64,000 bases of DNA, from NCBI GenBank assembly GCA_022823625.1, contig JAJEHQ010000023.1, positions 62,001-126,000 of the forward strand. Reading direction: 5' to 3'. This document shows positions 9,073-18,026 of the stretch, piece after piece. Every line of letters starts with the position of its first letter. Position 1 is the stretch's first letter. The translations under genes and the position numbers were made by a program. Source of the DNA: Gammaproteobacteria bacterium (GTDB lineage: Bacteria > Pseudomonadota > Gammaproteobacteria > Arenicellales > JAJDZL01). Under the pieces are notes generated by a model. The model was not told where the DNA came from. It did no database searches and worked only from the letters and a program-made list of their open reading frames with translations.

Positions 9073-9591
9073 TTACTCGCTTAACTTCAACTCCCTCTGC
9101 CAGATTTCAACCAGTTCAGGAGAAAACAGGTAAAAACTGATTTTGATTCCATTCCATCTCGCGTCCCTACAAATTGCTAGCGAAATTTGAGCTGCTTCAG
9201 AGTAAGGGTATCCGAATACACCGCAAGAGATTGCTGGAAACGCAATAGATATACACTGATGCCTCACTGCCAAAGTAAGCGAATTTCGATACGCCGAAGC
9301 CAGCAAGTTTTCAGGTTCGGGATCAATCGAATATCGCGGACCGACCGTGTGAATTACCCAGCGGGCAGGAAGCCGGCCAGCAGGTGTGATGCGTGCCTCA
9401 CCGACCGGACATCGTACGCCGTTAACTACTGGCACTTGCTTGCAATATTCCAGTAACTCAGGACCGGCAGCCCTATGAATTGCACCATCTACACCTCCTC
9501 CGCCCAGCATTTTCTGATTCGCAGCGTTCACGATTGCGTCTGTGTCTGCTTTGGTGATGTCTCCCTGAACAATTGAAATATTGGAGTTCAT
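9073..9591 (-). CDS. Macrodomain protein, O-acetyl-ADP-ribose deacetylase-like (YmdB/MacroD type)
   Basis: A single macrodomain filling 172 residues. The ADP-ribose-binding signatures are clear: GDITKADTDAIVNAANQ at the start, the glycine loop LGGGGVDGAIHRAAG, and the second phosphate loop SCGVFGYPYSEAA. Family members remove ADP-ribose or the acetyl group of O-acetyl-ADP-ribose. Its start overlaps the stop of the thioesterase gene by 4 bases, making it the third gene of a three-gene operon behind carbonic anhydrase and a hotdog thioesterase. Length matches the family (about 170-180). The cellular target is unknown. Confidence 0.88.
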   Translation of the reverse strand: MNSNISIVQGDITKADTDAIVNAANQKMLGGGGVDGAIHRAAGPELLEYCKQVPVVNGVRCPVGEARITPAGRLPARWVIHTVGPRYSIDPEPENLLASAYRNSLTLAVRHQCISIAFPAISCGVFGYPYSEAAQISLAICRDARWNGIKISFYLFSPELVEIWQRELKLSE

Positions 9592-10037
9592 TCTGATTTG
9601 TCTGCTAGATAACCTGGTAAATTTCTTAGCAGAATTTTGCTACGAACGAAAAGCCCGCTACCACGTCCGATTTCTTTGTCTTGTTCGTTGTAGACCACCG
9701 CTTCAGAAATAATCTGCGATCGATTTTGATTGACAACTTTACCTTCCGCTCGCAAGACCCCTTCAGAAACTGGTCGAGTCAAGTAAGTGTTGAAAGATGA
9801 TGTCAGCATGAAAACTTCTGGTTCCAGTGAATTTGCGGCAAAAAATGCTGCTTCATCCAACATTTTGAAATAGATTGAGCCATGTAGTGCGTCAGCAGTA
9901 TGGTGCATTGAATCTGAGATTGACATACTGACTGTGCAAATGCCATCACCAACAATCATTCTTGGTTTAAGATTTCTATTTATTGGTGCAGCAAGGTAGA
10001 TGCGCTCGAGGCCGCGCCAATGAGCCTCTGAGGTCAT
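9588..10037 (-). CDS. Hotdog-fold thioesterase (PaaI-like)
   Basis: A 149-residue hotdog protein. The central segment HTADALHGSIYFKMLDEAAFFAAN matches the PaaI-type pattern in which an HGG-like turn precedes the long hotdog helix carrying an acidic residue. A later AEGKVVNQNRSQIISEAVVYNEQDKEIGRGSG gives the paired beta strands. Such enzymes hydrolyse acyl-CoA thioesters in the cytoplasm. It overlaps the carbonic anhydrase stop and the macrodomain start by 4 bases each, so the three genes are probably translationally coupled. The acyl substrate is not predictable. Confidence 0.75.
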   Translation of the reverse strand: MTSEAHWRGLERIYLAAPINRNLKPRMIVGDGICTVSMSISDSMHHTADALHGSIYFKMLDEAAFFAANSLEPEVFMLTSSFNTYLTRPVSEGVLRAEGKVVNQNRSQIISEAVVYNEQDKEIGRGSGLFVRSKILLRNLPGYLADKSE

Positions 10038-10654
10038 TCCGGAATCTGGTCAAAGAAATCTACTGCACCTGTCTTGAGGTGATATTCTGCACCTGCAATG
10101 ATGAGTTTTCCATCATTGACCGCCGATTCAAGAATGGTTGAGGTTGCGTACAACTGCCGTGCTGAATGTTTGATATTGGAGCGAATCGCGTTATTGATCA
10201 GTTCATTTTGATTTAAGTTGGAGCCATTCGATGCAAGTGAACTCACAACGGGTGAGATTGCATTGACAATAAACCCAAGGTTTGGAGATAAATTTCCTGA
10301 TGGCTGGCTGATCTCTTGAACGGTTGCTTTAACAGCACCACAGTCGGTATGGCCCAATACAACAACCAGTTCGCAGCCTAATACTGCAACTGCGTACTCC
10401 ACGCTGCCAGTAACGGATTCGTCAGTGATGTTGCCAGCAACTCGAATGACGAACAAATCTCCCAAACCTTGATCAAACACTAATTCTGCCGGTACGCGGG
10501 AGTCCGAACAGCCGACAATTACAGCGAATGGATTTTGACCTTCGGCCAGCTTAAGTCGTCGTTTCGAAGAAATGTTTCCGCCATAGCTTTGTTCAGCAAC
10601 GAAGCGTTGATTTCCAAGAGTTAGTCTATTGAGCGCATACATATCAGAATTCAT
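10034..10654 (-). CDS. Beta-class carbonic anhydrase
   Basis: A 206-residue beta carbonic anhydrase, interconverting CO2 and bicarbonate. The zinc site is complete: CSDSR (Cys and the Asp-Arg dyad) and HTDCGAV (His and Cys ligands), with FVIRVAGN between them. The length is typical of bacterial forms. There is no obvious signal peptide, so it is cytoplasmic. It is the first gene of the three-gene minus-strand operon with the thioesterase and the macrodomain protein. Confidence 0.92.
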   Translation of the reverse strand: MNSDMYALNRLTLGNQRFVAEQSYGGNISSKRRLKLAEGQNPFAVIVGCSDSRVPAELVFDQGLGDLFVIRVAGNITDESVTGSVEYAVAVLGCELVVVLGHTDCGAVKATVQEISQPSGNLSPNLGFIVNAISPVVSSLASNGSNLNQNELINNAIRSNIKHSARQLYATSTILESAVNDGKLIIAGAEYHLKTGAVDFFDQIPE

Positions 10655-10909
10655 TTTGATTGACCTTTGAGTGAACCACTCTCATTTTATTGTCTTCAAA
10701 AGTGTCGGATTCAGAGATTAAAATCCTCGGTTGTCCTCTGTCTCAATCAATAACTGGCAAAGATTAAAACTCAGACATTGTTGTGATGCTTTTCATTTCA
10801 AAAATGTTGTGTCGCGTTACACAACAAGATTTGAATTGGTCAAATTGGACTGATTTGCTTGTCAATCGGAAAACCCGATTAGACAGCAAACATGGGTAAT
10901 TCCAGTGGC

Positions 10910-11338
10910 TCAGTGGGGAGGATTTCGACTATCCTGAATTTGTTTCACCCTTGACGGCCAGGTCGATCGGATATAAGCCAAAATGTCCCAGATTTCATCA
11001 TCCGTCAATGCATGACCAAATCCTTCCATACCACTTTTGATGTCAGTTAAACCTAGAGTCGCAAAGTACGCCAGCCCACCGTATTTTGTGTAATCGAACA
11101 GCATCTGGTTATCGTGGTGCCAGGTGTGCCCGGTCACATCATGTGGCGGAGCTGGCAGTACTCCATCCGGACCCGGTAACTGCCAATCGGGCTGTCCCTC
11201 CAGGTTCACACCGTGGCATGAAGCGCATTGCTGTTCATAATGCCGTTGCCCGTTTACCAAATCACGATTCTCAAGTTCATGGACCGCAAATCCGGCCGCG
11301 GGAAACAGAAGCGAAATTAGAATCAAGAACTTTTTCAT
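10910..11338 (-). CDS. Periplasmic monohaem cytochrome c
   Basis: A 142-residue secreted protein. An N-terminal signal peptide (FLILISLLFPAAGFA, about residues 4-20) precedes one class I cytochrome c domain. CASCHG binds haem, and a methionine in the segment GMEGFGHALTDDEIWDILAYI is the likely sixth ligand; that C-terminal helix pattern is typical of small electron carriers. The insertion DWQLPGPDGVLPAPPHDVTGHTWHH between haem site and ligand recurs in the cytochrome c family often annotated simply as 'cytochrome c'. The partner enzyme is not nearby. Confidence 0.85.
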   Translation of the reverse strand: MKKFLILISLLFPAAGFAVHELENRDLVNGQRHYEQQCASCHGVNLEGQPDWQLPGPDGVLPAPPHDVTGHTWHHDNQMLFDYTKYGGLAYFATLGLTDIKSGMEGFGHALTDDEIWDILAYIRSTWPSRVKQIQDSRNPPH

Positions 11339-11673
11339 GAAGAGATGTTACACAGTATGTGAGTATTAGGTGAATTGTATACGCTCAAATCAAATTATCG
11401 AATAATTTGGTTTCTACTCGAAAATGAAACAACAAATAAATCAGCAGTATAAATTAATTTTCCTCGCCAGAATCAGTGCCGAGACGAATCGTTGGTACAC
11501 AAACAAAGCAAACCTGAAGTGTTGGTGTAATTTAAGAATCTGGAACCCGGCAAAATTCACAATGTGTGAAAAATTCTTCGTTTATTATGGTGTAGTGGTT
11601 TCACTGAATCGCTGTTTGTAGCAATTTGGTAGCCACATGAGCTTTTAATTCCATCAAATGGAGGAGATAAAAA
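11339..11673. other. Regulatory region upstream of the DMFase-like operon
   Basis: 335 AT-rich bases between the divergent cytochrome c gene and the large plus-strand operon. It holds a small perfect palindrome (11556-11570) followed by a TATTAT box (11583-11588). A 65-codon open frame at 11424 has an odd composition and no matching family features, so I do not call it a gene. Confidence 0.5.
11556..11570 (+). promoter_or_regulatory. Candidate operator upstream of the DMFase-like operon
   Basis: TTCACA-ATG-TGTGAA is a perfect inverted repeat with a 3-base spacer. It lies 104 bases before the first gene of the operon. A -10-like TATTAT begins 13 bases downstream, so a repressor bound here would cover the -35 position. 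No regulator gene is adjacent, so the binding protein is unknown. Confidence 0.35.
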
Positions 11674-12705
11674 ATGCATACGATCCTGAAGTTTGCAATT
11701 GCGTTCGTAAGCGCACTGTTTATTTCACAAGCCGCCTATGCGGCCGGTCAACTCAATGTCTACAATTGGGGTGATTACATCAATCCAGAAGTTCTGACTC
11801 GCTTTTCTGAAGAGACAGGTATTAAAGTTTCGCTTGATACCTACGGGACCAACGAAGAAATGCTGGCCAAAATTCAGTCGGGTGCGACTGGATACGACAT
11901 CGTATTTCCGTCCGTACATATGCGCGACATCATGCAGAAGCTGGGGCTTCTACACGATGCCAAGGTCAACACACTGAAAGGTTTTGAAAATATCGATCCG
12001 GCCAATATGATTTCTAAAGTTGATCCGGAAAGTTCCTTCTGCCTGCCCTATGCATGGGGTGCTGTTGGAATTTTCTTCAACAAGGAGGAAGCAGGTGAAC
12101 TCAAAACTTGGGACGATTTTTTTGCGTTGCCTGACAAGGGCAAAAAAATTACCATGCTGGATGATTTGAGGGAAACCATTGGCGTAGCTCTCATCAAGAA
12201 TGGCCATTCAGTCAATTCAACCGATAGCGACGCACTCAAACAAGCCGAAGCCTGGTTGTTGGAACGCAAAGATAAAATTTCCGCATTCAGTTATGACATT
12301 GTGTCACTGGTTCAGGCGGGGGATATCGCCGCGGCTCATTGGTATGTAGGTGCGACACTGTACACGCTGGAAGAACCGGACAAGTTGGGTTTTGTAATTC
12401 CGGAAGAAGGTGCCACTATGTATCAGGAAGATATCTGCGTTCTCAAAGATGCACCAAACAAGGACAGCGCAATCAAATTCTTTGAGTTTTATATGCAGCC
12501 TGAAATTGCCGCACTCAATACATTGCAGCAGGTTAACGGTACCGCTAATGCTCCGGCAAGAGATTTGCTACCGCCAGAACTGAAAGCGAATCCGAATACG
12601 AATCCGCCGCCTGAAGTGGTTGCCAAGCTGCAGATTTTCGAAGATTTAGGCAATGATCTTCGAAAGTACAATCGAGTCTGGACAAAGGTTCGTACAGCGC
12701 AGTAA
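11674..12705 (+). CDS. Polyamine-type ABC transporter substrate-binding protein (PotD/PotF-like)
   Basis: A 343-residue periplasmic binding protein of the spermidine/putrescine class. It has a signal peptide ending AYAAG (near residue 24) and then the hallmark LNVYNWGDYINPEVL at the mature N-terminus. The typical YDIVFPSVHMRD and FVIPEEGATMYQED segments follow. A strong ribosome site, GGAGGAG, precedes the ATG. It is the first gene of an eight-gene operon and, unlike the other five binding-protein genes in the window, has no hairpin after it: the ATPase starts 15 bases later. Given the downstream enzymes, the ligand may be an amide or peptide conjugate of an amine rather than a free polyamine (inference). 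Confidence 0.87.
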   Translation: MHTILKFAIAFVSALFISQAAYAAGQLNVYNWGDYINPEVLTRFSEETGIKVSLDTYGTNEEMLAKIQSGATGYDIVFPSVHMRDIMQKLGLLHDAKVNTLKGFENIDPANMISKVDPESSFCLPYAWGAVGIFFNKEEAGELKTWDDFFALPDKGKKITMLDDLRETIGVALIKNGHSVNSTDSDALKQAEAWLLERKDKISAFSYDIVSLVQAGDIAAAHWYVGATLYTLEEPDKLGFVIPEEGATMYQEDICVLKDAPNKDSAIKFFEFYMQPEIAALNTLQQVNGTANAPARDLLPPELKANPNTNPPPEVVAKLQIFEDLGNDLRKYNRVWTKVRTAQ

Positions 12706-12720
12706 CGGAGACGGAGTTGA

Positions 12721-13815
12721 ATGGACTCCATCGCCGAGGTCAGAGAAGCTGTCAAACGCTTTCCGGCACCCGAAGGCGGTGTCATTACGGCGCTTGACGA
12801 TATTTCGCTAAATATTCAGCAGGGTCAGTTCATGACCCTGCTGGGTCCATCTGGCTGTGGCAAAACGACGCTACTGAGAGCGATCAGCGGCTTCGAGGAC
12901 CTTGATTCGGGAGAGGTGCGAATCGCTGGCGAATCAGTCGCGGGTGTACCACCTTATCGACGTCCTGTCAATACTGTTTTTCAGAACTATGCGCTGTTTC
13001 CTCACTTATCTGTAAGCGGCAATGTAGGTTATGGATTGGATCTGGCCCGTGTGTCAAAAACTGAACGTGAACAACGAGTTGGCGAGGCACTGGAAAGGGT
13101 AAACCTGTCAGGGTTTGATCGACGCAAGCCAGCGCAGCTCTCAGGAGGGCAGCAACAGCGCGTAGCCCTGGCAAGGGCAATCATCAACCAACCAAAGCTT
13201 CTGCTGCTGGACGAACCGCTTTCAGCATTGGATCGCAATTTACGCCAGTCCATGCAGCTCGAACTGAAAAGTCTGCAGCATGATCTAGGCATCTGCTTCC
13301 TGTTCGTCACACATGATCAGGAAGAAGCGCTGACGATGTCAGATCAGGTCGTTGTTCTGGACCACGGTAGAATTGAGCAGATCGGGCCGCCGGAGGAACT
13401 TTATCACCAGCCTGCAACTCGTTTTGTTGCGGGATTTATAGGCGACGGTACACTCTTTTCGGGAACGATCGAAAATGGGGCTGAAGATCCAATCCTTGTA
13501 ACAGAAGATGGCTTGCGTATTTCAGTTGGCATCGGACCATCAGTCGGCACTAAGGCGACGCTCATCATCCGCCCGGAGCACCTGAATATCGCCCCTCAGG
13601 AACCCGACAATTCCTTGGGAATTTTAGACGCTGTGCTGGAGCAATCCGTCTTTCAGGGTGCAACTCGCCAGTATGTCTGTAAACTGGCTAACGGCACTTC
13701 CATTTCAGTTTCGGTAGCAGGATCGGGAGACGAAGCACTAAGCAACGTTAACCCAGGTGATCCCATTCGCCTCGCATACCGCCGGAATACACCTCACCTG
13801 ATACTCGAGTCCTGA
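12721..13815 (+). CDS. Polyamine-type ABC transporter ATP-binding protein (PotA-like)
   Basis: A 364-residue ATPase. The ABC domain shows Walker A GPSGCGKTT, the Q-loop VFQNYALFPHL, signature LSGGQQQRVALARA and Walker B LLLLDEPLSALD. A C-terminal TOBE domain (about residues 285-360) is typical of PotA/MalK-type ATPases. It powers uptake through the two permeases that follow. The start lies 15 bases after the binding-protein stop and the permease gene starts 2 bases after its own stop. Confidence 0.9.
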   Translation: MDSIAEVREAVKRFPAPEGGVITALDDISLNIQQGQFMTLLGPSGCGKTTLLRAISGFEDLDSGEVRIAGESVAGVPPYRRPVNTVFQNYALFPHLSVSGNVGYGLDLARVSKTEREQRVGEALERVNLSGFDRRKPAQLSGGQQQRVALARAIINQPKLLLLDEPLSALDRNLRQSMQLELKSLQHDLGICFLFVTHDQEEALTMSDQVVVLDHGRIEQIGPPEELYHQPATRFVAGFIGDGTLFSGTIENGAEDPILVTEDGLRISVGIGPSVGTKATLIIRPEHLNIAPQEPDNSLGILDAVLEQSVFQGATRQYVCKLANGTSISVSVAGSGDEALSNVNPGDPIRLAYRRNTPHLILES

Positions 13816-13817
13816 AC

Positions 13818-14702
13818 ATGGCTACCAAACGGGATCTTCGTAGCCTCAGTACTCTGTTGACGCCGTCAACTCTGTTCCTCGGAATATTCTTTCTGGGTCC
13901 GCTCGCTGTCATGATCATTTTCAGCTTTCTGGAGCCCGGCGTTTATGGCGGAGTCGTCTGGAATTTTTATCACTGGAATTACGGTCGAATACTTGGCTGG
14001 GCTGACGGGGAGTGGGAAGACTTTGATCCTGTCTACATTGACATTTTCTTAAGGTCTGTACGTCTTGCATTGACCAACGTAGGCATTACACTGCTTGTAT
14101 GTTATCCGGCAGCACTCTGGGTCAGTGGGCTGTCAGCGAGATGGCGGACTTTTGTTGTCTTCATAATTACACTGCCATTTTTCGTAAGTCTGGTCGTGCG
14201 CCTGTTCTGCTGGGTGCTAATATTGCGGCCGAGCGGATTCCTGAGCACCTCACTAATGGGTCTTGGCATCATCTCAGAACCCATTGACATCATTTACACA
14301 GAAACCGCGGTATTGATTGGAATGGCCTATATCTTGCTGCCATTCATGTTTTTGCCGCTTTATGCTAGCATCGAAAAACTCGATCATTCACTGCTGGAGG
14401 CCTCTGCTGATTTAGGCGCAAATCCATTTCAGACTTTCTGGCGAGTCATTCTGCCTTGTACACTTCCCGGGATTGCAGCCGGAGCGGTACTGGTGTTTAT
14501 CCCTAGTCTTGGCAACTTCATTGTTCCAGATCTGCTCGGTGGAGCGAAAGTGATGATGATCGGAAATCTGATTGAGCAGCAGTTTCTGTCAGCGCGTAAC
14601 TGGCCCTTTGGTTCGGCGCTTTCTGTCATGATCATGTTGGTCATGTTCATGTTGATTGTGTTTTATCTCAGGCGCATCGGTCGTTCGGAGATTGTCAGAT
14701 GA
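13818..14702 (+). CDS. Polyamine-type ABC transporter permease (PotB-like)
   Basis: A 294-residue inner-membrane permease with six main hydrophobic segments. The ATPase-docking EAA loop reads EASADLGANPFQTFWRVILP, as in PotB/PotH proteins. An N-terminal periplasmic loop with YGRILGWADGEWEDFDP is also usual for this class. Its stop overlaps the start of the next permease gene by 4 bases (ATGA), so the two subunits are translationally coupled and probably form a heterodimer. Confidence 0.88.
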   Translation: MATKRDLRSLSTLLTPSTLFLGIFFLGPLAVMIIFSFLEPGVYGGVVWNFYHWNYGRILGWADGEWEDFDPVYIDIFLRSVRLALTNVGITLLVCYPAALWVSGLSARWRTFVVFIITLPFFVSLVVRLFCWVLILRPSGFLSTSLMGLGIISEPIDIIYTETAVLIGMAYILLPFMFLPLYASIEKLDHSLLEASADLGANPFQTFWRVILPCTLPGIAAGAVLVFIPSLGNFIVPDLLGGAKVMMIGNLIEQQFLSARNWPFGSALSVMIMLVMFMLIVFYLRRIGRSEIVR

Positions 14703-15520
14703 AACACCCGTGGCTCAAACGTTTACTGTCCCTGCACGGTCTTCTGTTTCTGGCCTTTGTCTACGCGCCGATCATTATTGTGGTTGTTTACTCTTTCAAC
14801 AGCCATCCGGTCAACATGATGGTGTGGAAGGACTTTACCTTCGACTGGTACCTGTCAATTTTTGGCAATCCTACAAAACTCACTGAACAGACTCTTTACG
14901 TCGAATCTACAGATCAACTTCTGTCAGCGGTCAAAAACAGCCTGACTGTTGCCGTAACGACGACCACATTTGCCACCATCGTTGGAACTGCCACAGCACT
15001 TGCGATTTATCGATATCACTTCAAGCTTAAGCCTTTCTACCAAGGTCTGCTGTATATGCCGATGGTCATGCCTGACATCGTGTTGGGTATTGCATTGCTG
15101 GTGTTCTTCATCAACTTTGGTGTAAAGCTTGGATTGATGTCGATCATCATCGGTCACTGTACATTTTTGATTTCTTATGTTTTTGTTGTCGTCAGTGCCC
15201 GACTGGCAGGTATGGATAGCACACTGGAGGAAGCCTCAGCAGATCTGGGAGCCAATCCTTGGGCTACATTTCGGCGCGTAACCTTGCCGCAAATTCTGCC
15301 GGGTATTGTGGGCGGAGCGCTGTTAGCCTTCATCATTTCAATGGATGATCTGGTAATTACCTATTTCATTGCTGGAGTTGACTCAACAACGCTTCCGGTA
15401 TTTATCTACGGCATGCTACGGCGCGGTGTAAAACCGGAAATCAATGCAATAGCTACACTCATGCTGCTTTTTTCCTTTGCAATAGCTGCACTGGGGCTTT
15501 ACTTTAGAAGACGAAATTAA
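14699..15520 (+). CDS. Polyamine-type ABC transporter permease (PotC-like)
   Basis: A 273-residue permease with six hydrophobic segments and the EAA loop EEASADLGANPWATFRRVTLP. It starts with a short cytoplasmic leader and the first helix LLFLAFVYAPIIIVVVYSF, as in PotC/PotI. It completes the importer with the PotB-like subunit. The next gene, an S58 peptidase, begins 29 bases downstream, so the transporter and the enzymes that follow very likely share one transcript. Confidence 0.88.
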   Translation: MKHPWLKRLLSLHGLLFLAFVYAPIIIVVVYSFNSHPVNMMVWKDFTFDWYLSIFGNPTKLTEQTLYVESTDQLLSAVKNSLTVAVTTTTFATIVGTATALAIYRYHFKLKPFYQGLLYMPMVMPDIVLGIALLVFFINFGVKLGLMSIIIGHCTFLISYVFVVVSARLAGMDSTLEEASADLGANPWATFRRVTLPQILPGIVGGALLAFIISMDDLVITYFIAGVDSTTLPVFIYGMLRRGVKPEINAIATLMLLFSFAIAALGLYFRRRN

Positions 15521-15549
15521 TCAAACACCAACCACTGACGTACTGAACG

Positions 15550-16632
15550 ATGAAAAGACGAGGACGAGAACTTGGGCTGCCTTTCCCAGGTCGAACCGGA
15601 GAGCACAATGCCATTACGGATGTTCCAGGTGTGGAAGTTGGATTTTGCACCCGAATTGAAGGGAATGGACCGCTGGTTCAGGGAGAGGGTCCCATAAGAA
15701 CGGGTGTAACCGCAATTCTGCCCCTTGGACGAATTTCCGAACCTCAGCCGGTGTGGGCCGGTATGTATGCACTGAACGGTAACGGTGAAATGACTGGTAC
15801 GCACTGGATTCGGGATGGCGGTTACTTTGTTGGCCCAATCTGTATCACCAACACTCACAGTGTTGGCATTGTTCACCATGCGGCGGTGAGGTGGATGATT
15901 CGAAACTATGAGGAAGCGTGGCAATCGGAACACCTTTGGTCGATGCCCGTGGTAGCGGAAACATACGACGGCGTGTTGAATGACATTAATGGACAGCATC
16001 TCACAGAAGATGACGCGCTTAAAGCACTGAATAATGCGAAACCAGGACCTGTGGATGAGGGTAACGTTGGCGGTGGAACCGGAATGATCTGCTATGAGTT
16101 TAAGGGTGGTACCGGCACTTCTTCACGATGTTTGGAAGTTGACGGTGAAGAGTTTGTAATTGGCGCACTGGTTCAAGCCAATCATGGCGTGCGACCCTGG
16201 CTTACGGTTTTAGGCAGACAGGTCGGGAAATCCATGACGGAAGATCGATTGATGGATGAGGAACACGGATCGATCATCGTGATGCTCGGTACTAACTTAC
16301 CGATGGCTCCACATCAATTACAGCGATTGGCGAAGCGAGCTGCGATTGGTATTGGCCGTGGCGGTACGCCCGGTGGTAACAACTCAGGTGATATCTTTCT
16401 TGCTTTCAGTTCTGCCAATCGAGGACCGATACCACAACTGGCGTCTGGCAGACGGCAATTGGAAGTCATTAACGATGAATTGTTTGATCCAATTTATATG
16501 GCGGCAACCGAATCGATTGAAGAGTCCATCATCAATGCGATTCTGGCGGCCGAAGACATGTCGACCTTACGTCCTCCGGGACTAACGTGTCGTGCAATTG
16601 ATCACGAACGGCTACTTGAGTTTTTCCAATAG
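15550..16632 (+). CDS. P1/S58-family peptidase (DmpA/BapA-like aminopeptidase)
   Basis: A 360-residue member of the self-cleaving DmpA/BapA family, which removes N-terminal D-, L- or beta-amino acids from short peptides and amides. The N-terminus ITDVPGVEVG and the segments GGYFVGPICITNTHSVG and VDEGNVGGGTGM are family hallmarks. The likely autoproteolysis site and nucleophile is Asn278-Ser279 in GGNNSGDIF. No signal peptide is visible, so it acts in the cytoplasm on material brought in by the importer just upstream. The next gene, an aminotransferase, starts 11 bases downstream. The family call is strong; the substrate is unknown. Confidence 0.88.
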   Translation: MKRRGRELGLPFPGRTGEHNAITDVPGVEVGFCTRIEGNGPLVQGEGPIRTGVTAILPLGRISEPQPVWAGMYALNGNGEMTGTHWIRDGGYFVGPICITNTHSVGIVHHAAVRWMIRNYEEAWQSEHLWSMPVVAETYDGVLNDINGQHLTEDDALKALNNAKPGPVDEGNVGGGTGMICYEFKGGTGTSSRCLEVDGEEFVIGALVQANHGVRPWLTVLGRQVGKSMTEDRLMDEEHGSIIVMLGTNLPMAPHQLQRLAKRAAIGIGRGGTPGGNNSGDIFLAFSSANRGPIPQLASGRRQLEVINDELFDPIYMAATESIEESIINAILAAEDMSTLRPPGLTCRAIDHERLLEFFQ

Positions 16633-16643
16633 AGAAGAAAAAA

Positions 16644-18023
16644 ATGAATTTTGATTTCAATGCAGATTCCGCTTCGTGGGAAGCAAGGGACCTCAAATCG
16701 GTATTACACGGGTTCACTCACCTTGGAACCCTTCACGAGAAGGGTCCGTCCGTCATGGCACGCGGGGAGGGGATTTACGTCATCGATTCTCACGGCAAGC
16801 GCTATCTAGAAGCCAACTCAGGTCTATGGAACATGGTTCTAGGATTTGATCATCCGTCTCTGATAGAAGCGGCCTGTGACCAATACAGAAAATTTCCAAC
16901 CTATCATGCATTTTTCGGACGAATTTCTGAGCCAGCCATAGCACTTTCGGAAAAATTGATTGAAATCGCCCCTGTACCAATGAGTAAGGCGTTTTTCACG
17001 AATTCCGGATCCGAAGCAAACGATACAGCAGTGAAAATGCTGTGGATGATTCACCGCGGTCTAGGTAATCCACAGCGTCGCAAGATTATTTCAAGAGTCA
17101 ACGCTTATCACGGTGTCACTGGAATCACGGCGAGCATGACTGGCAAGGACTATGTCGGAGCTTTTGGACTTCCGCTTGATGACTTTCTGTTTACTGATTG
17201 TCCCCACCATTGGCGGTTTGCAAATGATGATGAAAGCGAACTCGAATTTTCAGGCCGTTGTGTTGAAAATCTGGACGCACTGATTGAAGCGGAGAGACCT
17301 GACACCATTGCCGGTTTTATTGCAGAACCCGTCATGGGAGCAGGTGGAGTCATTCCACCTCCCAAAGGGTATTTTGAAGCCATTCAGAATGTACTCAGAA
17401 AACACGATATTCCGTTGATCGTGGATGAAGTGATTTGCGGGTTCGGGCGCACTGGGCGTGTCTGGGGCTGTCAGACCTACAACATTGAACCTGACATCCT
17501 GATCGCGTCAAAGTGCATCACTGCAGGTTACTTTCCGATGGGCGCGATCATGATTTCGGAGTCAATTGCCGACAAGCTCAATCAGGCTAGTGAAGCTTAC
17601 GAAGAATTTCCGCACGGGTTTACAACAGCAGGTCACCCGGTCGGTTGTTCGATTGCCCTGAAAGCGATTGAAATTATTCTGGAACAGGGTGTACTGGATA
17701 ACGTTGTGGATGTTGCGCCTCATTTTCTGCATAGGTTGGAAGAATTTGCTTCCCATCTGCATATTGGTGAGGCACGCGGAGTCGGGTTGATGGGTGCTCT
17801 GGAGTTGGTAAAGGACAAGCAGTTGAAATCACCTTTTCCGCCTGAACAGCCCGTTGCAGAACAGATTGCTAATGTTGCTTCGGACAATGGTTTGATTTGC
17901 CGACCGGTTGGACAGTCCATTGTTGTTGCACCGCCTTTTGTCATCACACGGGATCAAATTGACGAGCTATTCAACAAGCTCCAATTCACCATCGATCAGG
18001 TTTTTGATTCTGTGGAGGATTGA
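16644..18023 (+). CDS. Class III (omega-amino acid type) aminotransferase
   Basis: A 459-residue PLP-dependent class III aminotransferase, moving an amino group between an amine or beta/omega-amino acid and an alpha-keto acid. Visible marks are the cofactor-binding NSGSEANDTAVK, the SRVNAYHGVTG segment, the aspartate in PLIVDEVICGFGRTG and the Schiff-base Lys290 in ASKCITAGYFPMGA. Length fits the family (430-470). It lies between the S58 peptidase and the DMFase-like genes, suggesting that it deaminates the amine or amino acid released by hydrolysis. Polyamine and beta-alanine aminotransferases belong to this class, so the fit with the importer is reasonable but unproven. Confidence 0.88.
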   Translation: MNFDFNADSASWEARDLKSVLHGFTHLGTLHEKGPSVMARGEGIYVIDSHGKRYLEANSGLWNMVLGFDHPSLIEAACDQYRKFPTYHAFFGRISEPAIALSEKLIEIAPVPMSKAFFTNSGSEANDTAVKMLWMIHRGLGNPQRRKIISRVNAYHGVTGITASMTGKDYVGAFGLPLDDFLFTDCPHHWRFANDDESELEFSGRCVENLDALIEAERPDTIAGFIAEPVMGAGGVIPPPKGYFEAIQNVLRKHDIPLIVDEVICGFGRTGRVWGCQTYNIEPDILIASKCITAGYFPMGAIMISESIADKLNQASEAYEEFPHGFTTAGHPVGCSIALKAIEIILEQGVLDNVVDVAPHFLHRLEEFASHLHIGEARGVGLMGALELVKDKQLKSPFPPEQPVAEQIANVASDNGLICRPVGQSIVVAPPFVITRDQIDELFNKLQFTIDQVFDSVED

Positions 18024-18026
18024 TTG

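Noticed and set aside
10864-10880. AATCGG/CCGATT hairpin after the cytochrome c gene
   Set aside because: Only 6 bp with no T-tract; too weak to call as a terminator.
11424-11621. 65-codon plus-strand open frame upstream of the DMFase-like operon
   Set aside because: No family features, odd residue composition, and it overlaps the likely promoter region of the operon.
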